A stretch of 38,689 nt of DNA, from contig SPVA01000025.1 of NCBI GenBank assembly GCA_013530545.1, positions 1 to 38,689 on the forward strand, given 5' to 3'. A program made the translations under genes and the position numbers. This document shows positions 17,230-25,034 of the stretch, piece by piece; within the stretch, counting starts at the first letter, position 1, and each line of letters begins with the position of its first letter. This DNA comes from Acinetobacter lwoffii. Its GTDB lineage: Bacteria > Pseudomonadota > Gammaproteobacteria > Pseudomonadales > Moraxellaceae. Below the pieces are notes generated by a model, which saw only the letters and a list, made by a program, of their open reading frames with translations, had not been told where the DNA came from and searched no databases.

Positions 17230-17267
17230 ATGCTAAACTAAAATAGCATGAATCATCATGCTATTTT
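17230..17267 (+). promoter_or_regulatory. Mutually exclusive hairpins upstream of the carrier-protein gene
   Basis: The stem AAAATAGCATGA (17240-17251) / TCATGCTATTTT (17256-17267) is perfect, with an ATCA loop and a T-rich tail, so it looks like an intrinsic terminator only 19 bp before the ATG at 17287. ATGCTA at 17230-17235 could instead pair with TAGCAT at 17244-17249, breaking that stem. This may be an attenuator, or simply the terminator of the upstream gene. Confidence 0.5.
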
Positions 17268-17286
17268 GTATTTATAAGAGCCTCCC

Positions 17287-17994
17287 ATGCTGTACTCTAT
17301 GCCCAAAAAAATCCAACTTGCTCCATCCCAAGCTAAATGGCAGCTGTCCTCAACACAATCTGTTTTGGTTTTAGTTGGATTGCAAAACTTGCGTATGCAA
17401 CAGGGCATACAAGAGAGTGGACTCATGGTGAATTTGATTCAACTAACCAATAAAGCCAAAGCGCTGGATATTCCGATTGTTGATTTGTACGGTGATGATT
17501 TGATGCAAGGCATGCAGCAATTGGGAGAATATGCCTCAACGCATCCGCAGCTGATTTTTGCCGGGCAGGTTACACCGATGCTGAAACAGATTTTGCCGCA
17601 TCTGATGAGTGTGACGGATCAAATCGGTGTGGTCGATGATGCGATTTTATTGGCAAATCAAGATCAGCATATTCAGTGGATTGAAAATATTTCGGCACAG
17701 GGGATACATCACTTAAATACCTATAGCCTGACTCGCTTATGGGATTTAAGTGCGCCGTCAGAATATGTATTGTCAACCAAAGGCATTATGTTGGCTGTCG
17801 CGGAACAGCTGGATATAGATGCCTTAGAAATTGATCCCTATGTCGATTTAAAAAATTATGGTCTGGATTCGGTAGCGATGGTGAGTCTGGTCGGTATATG
17901 GCGTGCGCATGGTGCCAATATCCGTTATGAAGATGTGCTAAAACATCCGTCTTTGCATGAATTGGCAGGCTTCATTTTACAATCCTCAGGTTGA
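17287..17994 (+). CDS. Degenerate isochorismatase-like/carrier protein fusion
   Basis: A 235-residue protein with EntB-like architecture. Residues about 25-155 resemble the isochorismatase fold: SVLVLVGLQN at the first strand, AKALDIPIVDLYG, and VVDDAILLANQDQHIQWIENISAQG matching the late VADA..DEH region. However, the usual catalytic Asp of the first strand is Gly31, and no catalytic Lys or Cys is evident, so the lyase half is probably inactive. Residues about 165-233 form a phosphopantetheine carrier domain with YGLDSVAMVSL, Ser195 being the attachment site. No NRPS, AMP ligase or siderophore gene is adjacent. The RBS AAGAG precedes ATG 17287; ATG 17299 is an alternative start. Confidence 0.72.
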   Translation: MLYSMPKKIQLAPSQAKWQLSSTQSVLVLVGLQNLRMQQGIQESGLMVNLIQLTNKAKALDIPIVDLYGDDLMQGMQQLGEYASTHPQLIFAGQVTPMLKQILPHLMSVTDQIGVVDDAILLANQDQHIQWIENISAQGIHHLNTYSLTRLWDLSAPSEYVLSTKGIMLAVAEQLDIDALEIDPYVDLKNYGLDSVAMVSLVGIWRAHGANIRYEDVLKHPSLHELAGFILQSSG

Positions 17995-18127
17995 TGCGCT
18001 GCGATTGAGCAATTTTATGCGCTAAATCGGAAATTTCATCGTCATTTACATAAATGCGCATTGTAATTATTGGCTAAGCTTTCTATCATTGCCGCCTTGT
18101 TTTTCACGATCAGCCTGGGATTGAACT

Positions 18128-18758
18128 TTGAGTAATTTTCTAACCGAACATCTGATACATCGTGATGACGATTTCATGGTCATCCACACTCACAGTTCCC
18201 GGTAAAACAGAAGACTTACAAGATTGCCTGATCAACCGTCTGGTCAAATTAGAACCCAAAACTTTACTGATTCATCGACTGGATCGCGATACATCCGGTA
18301 TTTTGGCCTTTGGTCTGAGCAAATGGGGACAAAAAACCATTTCCCGCCAGTTTCAGGAACGCCAGACTGATAAAACCTATCAGGCTGTGGTTGCAGGTAC
18401 ACTCGAAGGTGAAGGCACTATTGAAGTGCCAGTGGTGTATGATCCAAGCCGTCCGCCTTTACATATCGCAGATCCCACACATCATAAGCCGGCCATCACG
18501 CATTGGCAGGCGATTGAACATTTTAATATTCAGGGACAGCCTGTGACCCGGGTGAAACTGATCCCAATTACCGGCCGTTCACATCAGCTACGGGTGCATA
18601 TGCAATATCTCGGACATCCGATTATTGGCGATACCTTATATGCGACACCCGAACAGCAACAGCTCAGCTCGCGTTTATGTTTACACGCGGAACGTTTGAG
18701 TTTTTATCATCCTCAAACAGAGCAGTTGGTCGAATTTTATTGTCCGGCGCCGTTCTAG
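18128..18758 (+). pseudogene. RluA-type pseudouridine synthase, frameshifted
   Basis: An RluA-family rRNA/tRNA pseudouridine synthase broken near its start. From TTG 18128 the frame reads MSNFLTEHLIHRDDDFMVIH, the normal family start, then stops at 18203. The rest of the enzyme (VPGKTEDL onward, HRLDRDTSGILAF with the catalytic Asp, KTYQAVV, TGRSHQLRVHMQ) continues in another frame. Family members have about seven residues (KPxxLLS) between these parts where only 7 nt remain, so a 14-nt deletion fits. A GTG at 18162 could restart translation and give a protein lacking the first conserved block. Either a real decayed gene or a sequence error. Confidence 0.8.
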
Positions 18759-18787
18759 GAAATACTTCTTTAATCGGCGTGAATTAT

Positions 18788-18810
18788 GCTCACTTTTTAG
18801 TGGGCTTTAT
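18788..18810 (+). terminator. Weak terminator after the pseudouridine synthase
   Basis: GCTCAC / GTGGGC (one G-U pair) with a 6-nt loop is followed by TTTAT, 30 bp past the stop codon. Confidence 0.4.
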
Positions 18811-18910
18811 GTCAAAATACATTGCTTGAAGGTGTGAAATTTTGCTCCAATGACGTTTCGTGATTGAGCCTAATATTCATAATCTTGTACTTAAGATAAA
18901 GGTGGAAAAA

Positions 18911-21714
18911 TTGCAGCAATTTGCTATTGGTCAACGTTGGTTATCAGATACTGAAACAGAACTCGGTTTAGGCGTTCTTATTGATGTTGATGAGCGGTCG
19001 GTCAGCATTTTATTCCCGAAAAGCGATGAAACCCGCGTCTATGCACGCAGCAATGCACCCTTATCTCGTATCGTATTTAATGTGAAAGATGAATTACAGG
19101 ATCAGGAAGGGACCAAGTGGATTGTAGAATCCGTTGAAGACCGGTTCGTACCTTGGAAGATGGAACTGAAGAACGTAAATCGCTGAATGAAACCCGTATT
19201 GGTGCAACCATCCAATTGTCTAAGCCTTTAGACCGTTTATTGGCCAGTCAGGTTGATTATAAAGAATGGTATGACCTGCGTATTGAAGCGTTGCTGATGC
19301 AGGCCAATATGCAAAGCAGTCCACTGCGTGGTCTGGTGGGTTCACGTGTCGGCCTGATTCCGCATCAGCTGTATATTGCACATGAAGTCGGTCAGCGTTT
19401 TGCACCGCGTGTATTACTGGCCGATGAAGTGGGTCTGGGTAAAACCATCGAAGCGGGTCTGATCATCCATCAACAACTCAAAACCGGCCGTTCTGAACGC
19501 ATCCTGATTTTAGTACCGGATTCACTGCAATATCAGTGGATGATCGAGATGCGTCGTCGTTTTAATCTTGAGTTTTCGCTGTTTGACTTGACCCGTACTG
19601 CATCGATCAAAGAACATGATCCTGAACAAAACCCGTTCTTGACCGAACAAAAAATTATTGCCTCTGTCGATTTGATGGTCGACCATGAAGATTTGCGTGA
19701 ACAGGCACTAGAAGCCGGTTTCGACTTGCTGGTGGTCGATGAAGCACATCATTTGATGTGGAGTGAAGAAGATGGCGGTAATGACCGTTATGATCTGGTC
19801 GAAGAACTGGCTGAACATACGCCGGGCGTGTTGTTATTGACGGCGACACCTGAACAGCTCGGTGTGGAAAGTCACTTTGCACGCCTACGTTTGCTTGATC
19901 CGCAACGTTTTAACTCGCTGGATCGTTTCCTCGATGAAGAAGCGCAATATCAGCATACGGCTAAAATTGCAGAAGTGCTGATGTCAGATCTGCCGCTAGA
20001 AGCTGAGCATTTCACTGCGATTGAAGCCTTGTTAGGACATCCAATTGAGGATCTTCCTGAACAGCGTTTCCGTGCGATTCACGAACTTTTAGACCGTCAT
20101 GGTACAGGCCGTATTCTGTTCCGCAATACGCGTGAAGCAATTCAGGGCTTCCCGGGACGTGACTGTCAGCCCGCACCATTACCGGCACCAGAACACTGGT
20201 CTAAAGACGGTAAATTACGTGAGCAAATGTGGCCTGAAGAAGCCCAGCTAGATGGCTCGTGGATGGAAGCCGATCCACGCGTGATGTGGCTGATGGAGCG
20301 TTTGCGTACCGATTTAAAACACAAGAAAGTCTTACTGATTGCACGTAGCGGTCCAGTGGTTGAAGCGCTGGAAAATGTACTGCGTTTACATGCCGGTATT
20401 CGTACGGCGATGTTCCATGAAGGCATGAGCTTGTTAGAACGTGACCAGGCCGCAGCTTATTTTGCTGAAGATTCGTATGGCGCGCAGATTCTTCTTTGTT
20501 CGGAAATCGGTTCAGAAGGACGTAACTTCCAGTTTGCCTCTGATCTGATTCTGTTTGACCTACCTGCGAACCCGGACGTGTTGGAACAGCGTATTGGTCG
20601 TCTGGATCGTATCGGTCAGGAAAACCGCATTCAGATTCATGTGCCTTATCTGGTGGGAACTGCACAAGAACGTATGTTCCGCTGGTATAACGAAGCGCTG
20701 AATATCTTCAGCAATATTTCTCCAGCTGCACAAACCTTGCAAGAAAATTTTATTGTTCGCTTGAAAGACTGTCTATTGGCAGACAAAGGTCAAGAGTTTG
20801 AAGACCTGCTGGAAGAAGTTAGCGTGCAACGTGAAGCGCTGGAAGCTGAATTGCAGGAAGGTCGAGACCGTTTGCTTGAGTACAACTCTTGCCGTCCGGT
20901 GGTGGCACAGGAAATTGTCAACGCGCTTGAAGACTATGATGACAATACCACTTTGCCGATTTTCATGAAGCGCTTTATGGCGTCTACGAATATCGACTTT
21001 GACGAGCAAAGTAACGGTACAGTGATCATCAAGCCAACCGATCAAATGCAGGTTCAAGGTTTGACGTTGGATGAAGAAGGGATTACAGCGACTTTCTATC
21101 GTGATCAGGCACAAATCCGCGAAGATGCGCAATACCTGACACTGGAACATCCATTCACTGAAAGTGTGATGGAAATGATCAATACGCAAGGCTTTGGTAG
21201 CACTAACGTTGCGGTACTAAAATCTGCAGCACTGCCACAGGGTTCGGTATTACTTGAAGTATGGTTCAAGGTCGATGTGGTGGCTCCGAAAGCATTGAAC
21301 TTGCCGTCTAGCTTGCCGCAACAGTTAATCCGTGTCTTGCTCAGTGAAAAAGGCCAGGATCTTTCCCAGAAGATTGCACCAGAAATCCTGAAGCCTTATC
21401 TACATCATTTGGATGGCAATAGTTGCCGTCAGGTGGTGAAAGCACGTCGTGATGTGATTGAAGCACGTTATCAGCAAGCGCTTGAACTGGCACGCAGTGC
21501 ATTGCCGGGCTTCAAGCAGCAAGCCAAAGAAGTGTATGGCAATAAATGGCAATATGAAATTGATCGCCTGACCTATTTGAAGCAGTTCAACCCAAGTATC
21601 CGTGAAGATGAAATTGCGCGTTTACAGAAGTTGCAGAAAGAAGGTCTAAGCCTGCTGGATGGTCTATCGGTAACACCGGAAGCAATTCAGGTGATGGTCG
21701 TCGTCAAGCCTTAA
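18911..21714 (+). pseudogene. rapA: RNA polymerase-associated helicase RapA, frameshifted
   Basis: A Swi2/Snf2 ATPase that recycles RNA polymerase. Translation should start at TTG 18911, with AAAGGTGG just upstream, giving MQQFAIGQRWLSDTETELGLG as in other RapA proteins. This frame runs to about 19141 (VESVEDR) and then goes astray, ending at 19186. The remaining 850 or so residues lie in another frame from about 19144 (VRTLEDGTEERKSLNETR). They include the Walker A LLADEVGLGKT, DEAH box VVDEAHH, LLLTATPEQLG and the motif VI region QRIGRLDRIGQ. About six residues (NGLLxY in homologues) are missing at the junction, so a deletion of about 16-19 nt is likely. An 853-residue product could start internally at 19153 but lacks the N-terminal domain. 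Confidence 0.85.
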
Positions 21715-21728
21715 GCTTTAAATCATTA

Positions 21729-21758
21729 AAAAATGCAGCTTTCGGGCTGCTTTTTTTA
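21729..21758 (+). terminator. Terminator after rapA
   Basis: GCAGC / GCTGC with a TTTCGG loop is flanked by an A run and seven T, 15-20 bp after the rapA stop codon. Confidence 0.85.
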
Positions 21759-21858
21759 TGGGAAAAATCCGGGTTTATTATTTTCTTGTCGGAGAATGCT
21801 GGTCTGTCATTTTTCTCCTGTTTAAAATCAGCCTACTGAATAATAAGAATGACAAAGC

Positions 21859-22125
21859 ATGTCAAAAGCACTGATTACCCTTGGCACAAAGACCAGTCAT
21901 GGCGGCATGGTGACTGAATGTGAACTCTCTTTTTTGATCAATGGTATTGCCGTGCATTTAAATGGGATGAAGCATTATTGTCCCAAATGTCAGACCATGG
22001 TCACCGCAATTTCCAGCAATTTGTCTATTACTGTCAAAGGACGGGCAGTGGTCATCGCGGGGGATAAGGCCAGTTGCGGCGCGACTTTTCTACCGATGCA
22101 ACATTTGACTGTATCGCAGAAATAG
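21859..22125 (+). CDS. PAAR domain protein (type VI spike tip type)
   Basis: An 88-residue protein consisting of a single PAAR domain. Typical features are LITLGTKTSHGGMVTE at the N-terminus, the His and Cys residues of HYCPKCQ in the middle, and VVIAGDKASCGATFL at the C-terminus, where conserved His and Cys can bind a zinc. PAAR proteins form the sharp tip on VgrG spikes of type VI secretion systems. There is no VgrG, effector domain or immunity gene adjacent; the next gene is an alpha/beta hydrolase with no visible link. It is probably an orphan tip used by a T6SS encoded elsewhere. Confidence 0.85.
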   Translation: MSKALITLGTKTSHGGMVTECELSFLINGIAVHLNGMKHYCPKCQTMVTAISSNLSITVKGRAVVIAGDKASCGATFLPMQHLTVSQK

Positions 22126-22261
22126 ACTTTAAATTCTGAAGAAGTACAGAGAAATGACTTTGAGGTCATGTTTTGAGCATTTTTGCACTGCCGAATCAAG
22201 GAATAGATCAGTAAGCTCATTCGATGATTTCAGGATGAATACGCGCTGCGTTTAAAAAATA

Positions 22262-23062
22262 ATGAAACAAGCCCTACATTTTACTCATGCTAATGGTATC
22301 CCTGCGGCAACTTATCAAAAGTTTTTGCATTGTTTTCAGCAAGACTATGAAGTCAAAGCGATTCCCTTTATCGGCATGAATCCGCAATATCCAATTACGC
22401 GAGACTGGCGTTATCTGGTCGATGAAGTCATTGCAGATATTGAGCAGCAGTTTCCTCAGCAACAGGTGATTGGTTTAGGGCATTCCTTTGGTGGTCTGGT
22501 GACCCTTATGGCGGCGTATCGACGTCCCGAACTGTTTTCCAAGCTGATCATTATGGATCCACCATTTGTGATTGGAAAAAACAGCGCCATGTTTGAACTG
22601 ATCAAAAAGCTGAATCTAAAAAGTGTCGATCGTTATACACCCGCAGGAATTACGCTAAAACGCAAAGATTATTGGCCATCGAAACAGGTCGCAATTGAAG
22701 CACTCCGGTTTAACCGCTTATTTAAAAATTTCGATGAGCAGTGTTTTGCTGATTATATCGAGAGCGGCATTCAGCCAGAACCTGAACGTGGTGGGGTGAC
22801 GTTAACTATTCCAAAACAGATAGAAGCGGAAATCTTCCGGACTGTGCCAGCCTGGTGGTGGAGAACACCACGCCGACCGCCTGAAGTGCCGATGCATCTG
22901 ATGACTGCAGAGCAAAGCCAGTTTTATCAGCAGGGTTTGCCACAAGGGATGCACAAGATTTATCGGATTAATTATTCTGTGGTCGAGGGCGGGCATATGT
23001 TCCCGCTTGAGTATCCGGAAGCCACTGCAAAGGCAGTCAAAGCTCAACTCGCACTTTTGTAA
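22262..23062 (+). CDS. Alpha/beta fold hydrolase
   Basis: A 266-residue alpha/beta hydrolase. The nucleophile elbow is GHSFGG with Ser75, and the C-terminal catalytic His is in EGGHMFP (about His245). IIMDPPF lies on the strand after the elbow. A cap region with a tryptophan-rich WWWRTPRRPPE segment lies at about 195-210. There is no signal peptide, so it is cytoplasmic. Substrate unknown. The PAAR gene 135 bp upstream is on the same strand, but the gap and a weak hairpin at 22154-22169 argue against tight coupling, so it should not be called a T6SS effector without evidence. Confidence 0.85.
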   Translation: MKQALHFTHANGIPAATYQKFLHCFQQDYEVKAIPFIGMNPQYPITRDWRYLVDEVIADIEQQFPQQQVIGLGHSFGGLVTLMAAYRRPELFSKLIIMDPPFVIGKNSAMFELIKKLNLKSVDRYTPAGITLKRKDYWPSKQVAIEALRFNRLFKNFDEQCFADYIESGIQPEPERGGVTLTIPKQIEAEIFRTVPAWWWRTPRRPPEVPMHLMTAEQSQFYQQGLPQGMHKIYRINYSVVEGGHMFPLEYPEATAKAVKAQLALL

Positions 23063-23070
23063 TCATCATA

Positions 23071-23098
23071 AAAAGAGACTTTGATTACGTCTCTTTTA
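23071..23098. terminator. Bidirectional terminator between convergent genes
   Basis: AAAAGAGAC / GTCTCTTTT with a 9-nt loop lies between the alpha/beta hydrolase (+) and the TetR gene (-). Confidence 0.8.
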
Positions 23099-23122
23099 TA
23101 TAGCTTCATGCAGGTCGGAAAA

Positions 23123-23830
23123 TTAGCGTAGTTGAGAATCTTCCAGATGACGCGCACCTTCAAGAATCATCCGAATCATGATCATGGTCTGTTCGGCAAT
23201 TTCTTTACGGTCTTCGGCAGGCATATCAATCACATTGGCCCCCATGTTGAACACCAGTTGGGTAATCGCTTTGGCGGCAATATCCGGATGAAATAACTTC
23301 TTGTTGTTTAGGCGTTCCAGACGAATCAAATCTTCTTGAAGTTCCTGCTGAAAATAATTTAACTGGCGTTCTACTGCCTGTTTATAAGATTTAGAACCGG
23401 TATAGCCTTCACGTAATAAAAGGCTCAGATTACCTTCATCGGCATCCAGCTGGGCAATAAAAACTTCTACAGAACTGCGGATGATGCTGTTCTGGCGAGA
23501 AGCTTGCAGACGTGCTTCATGCAAAATCTGACGCAATACAATTCCGGCACGATCAATCAGCTCAATGGCCAGTTCATCAATATCTTTAAAATGACGATAG
23601 AAGCTGTTCGGTGCAATACCGGCTTCACGCGCGACTTCACGTAGACTTAAAGAGGAAATACTTTTTTGTGGCCCAATCAGATTCAACGCAGCCTGAAACA
23701 GTTCTTCCTTGGTAATGGTGGCCTTGCGACCGACACTCCGTACGATAATCGGCTCATCAATGCTTTTCGATTGTAATAAAGATGCGTCACTGCTTATTTT
23801 CATTGAAGGCTCGTTCATCGATAGGTTCAT
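23123..23830 (-). CDS. TetR family regulator, DesT-like
   Basis: A 235-residue TetR/AcrR repressor. The N-terminal helix-turn-helix covers about residues 62-82 (LSLREVAREAGIAPNSFYRHF), preceded by a variable 35-residue extension. The rest is an all-helical ligand domain. It is divergent from a ferredoxin reductase and a fatty-acid desaturase, the same arrangement as desT-desCB of Pseudomonas aeruginosa, where DesT senses the acyl-CoA saturation state. By context it is likely the repressor of this desaturase operon. The shared promoter region has several TGTATA-type palindromes. The start could also be at a Met a few codons in. Confidence 0.85.
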   Translation of the reverse strand: MNLSMNEPSMKISSDASLLQSKSIDEPIIVRSVGRKATITKEELFQAALNLIGPQKSISSLSLREVAREAGIAPNSFYRHFKDIDELAIELIDRAGIVLRQILHEARLQASRQNSIIRSSVEVFIAQLDADEGNLSLLLREGYTGSKSYKQAVERQLNYFQQELQEDLIRLERLNNKKLFHPDIAAKAITQLVFNMGANVIDMPAEDRKEIAEQTMIMIRMILEGARHLEDSQLR

Positions 23831-23893
23831 GCATGAATCATTTTATTATAACCGAGCCAGTCAAGCTTGTGAAATGATTAGAAACAATACGGT

Positions 23894-23925
23894 TGTATAT
23901 ACAAATATATATACATGTGTATAAT
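23894..23925. promoter_or_regulatory. Palindromic operator cluster and -10 in the des promoter
   Basis: TGTATATACA (23894-23903) is a perfect palindrome, and TATACATGTGTATA (23910-23923) has 6-bp inverted arms. The latter overlaps a consensus TATAAT at 23920-23925 upstream of the ferredoxin reductase gene. This is the expected place for the divergent TetR repressor to bind and block the -10. Confidence 0.6.
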
Positions 23926-23940
23926 AATTAAAAACCCAAG

Positions 23941-25020
23941 GTGATGTCACAAACGATGCATGTACTGCAAAAACTTAAAATGCCATTGAATGCACTGTCT
24001 GATAGTGTAGTTGATCAGCATGCAATTAATTTCTGGATTCAGAAACTCAATCCTGTATGGTCGTTGAATCAGCCATTAGGCAAGATCGTGCATATAGAAA
24101 ATGCAGCACAGGATATGCTGAGTCTGAAAATTCAAGTGAATCGCTTATTTAAGTTTGGTGAAGCAGGGCAGCATCATCCGGTCTATGTGGTGGTAAACGG
24201 CATCCGTTATGAACGTAGCTATAGTTTGACCCGTGTAGATGCGCAACATGTTTTATTGACCGTGAAAAAAGTCAATGCCGGTAAAGTCAGTACCTGGTTG
24301 GCAGAACAGGCACAAGTAGGTGATGTGATCGAATTTGGTCAGCCTTATGGTGATATGACCTTGCCTGTGCAGACGAGTCCATTGATCTTGCTTGCAGCAG
24401 GGAGTGGTATTACCCCAATGCTCAGTATGCTGGAAAGCTTGAGCAAAAAAGGTGAACTATCTGCACCGGTTACTCTCTGGTACTGGGTTAAAAAAGATCA
24501 GGATGCCGCATTTAAAGCACGGTTTGAAGAACTTGCTCAGAAACATGCAAATTTCTCATTTCATGTGTATGCCACTCAAGAACAGCCAGCTGCTGCGCGT
24601 CTGGATGAAACCTATCTGACCGATCTGCAAAATCTGGAAAATAGCATCGTATATTGCTGTGGTCCTTCAGGTTTTGTATCCAAAGCAGAACAGCTTTTTG
24701 CTCAGGCAAAACAGTTTAAAGGTGAAGCCTTCAGCATGAGCTTGGCGGATCAATCGGATACCGGCTTTATTAATGTCACCCTGACCCAGTCGAAAAAAAT
24801 TGTCAGCATTCCAAAAGGCCAGTCCATTTTGGTGAGCCTGGAACAGCAAAATATTAAACCGACACATGGTTGCCGTATGGGCATTTGTAATAAATGTGCC
24901 TGCAATAAAGTAGAAGGTTCGACCAAGAATTTGGTCAATGGTGCGCAAAATACCGAACCCGGCAACCTGCTCAAAATTTGTATTAACTCAGCGCAGACTG
25001 ACCTTGTCATCGACTTATAA
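23941..25020 (+). CDS. Ferredoxin reductase-type electron donor for desaturase
   Basis: A 359-residue three-domain reductase, the likely electron donor for the desaturase encoded 14 bp downstream (DesC-like). The FAD domain has RSYSLTRV; the NAD(P)H domain has LILLAAGSGITPML and IVYCCGPSGF. The C-terminal plant-type 2Fe-2S domain has Cys311, Cys316, Cys319 and Cys347 (GCRMGICNKC ... LLKIC). The start is uncertain: GTG 23941, ATG 23944 and ATG 23956 are all in frame, and AAGG at 23938 suits ATG 23956 best. The promoter overlaps TetR-type palindromes. Confidence 0.9.
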   Translation: MMSQTMHVLQKLKMPLNALSDSVVDQHAINFWIQKLNPVWSLNQPLGKIVHIENAAQDMLSLKIQVNRLFKFGEAGQHHPVYVVVNGIRYERSYSLTRVDAQHVLLTVKKVNAGKVSTWLAEQAQVGDVIEFGQPYGDMTLPVQTSPLILLAAGSGITPMLSMLESLSKKGELSAPVTLWYWVKKDQDAAFKARFEELAQKHANFSFHVYATQEQPAAARLDETYLTDLQNLENSIVYCCGPSGFVSKAEQLFAQAKQFKGEAFSMSLADQSDTGFINVTLTQSKKIVSIPKGQSILVSLEQQNIKPTHGCRMGICNKCACNKVEGSTKNLVNGAQNTEPGNLLKICINSAQTDLVIDL

Positions 25021-25034
25021 GCGAGTTTTATCCT

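Noticed and set aside
20201..20665. Long open frame antisense to rapA
   Set aside because: It lies entirely inside conserved rapA sequence on the other strand and shows no recognisable domain.
22154..22176. Terminator after the PAAR gene
   Set aside because: The stem has only 5 certain base pairs and a broken T-tract, too weak to list as a feature.
21859..23062. PAAR plus hydrolase as a T6SS effector operon
   Set aside because: There is a 135-bp gap with a weak hairpin, no immunity-like gene and no toxin signature in the hydrolase; proximity alone is insufficient.
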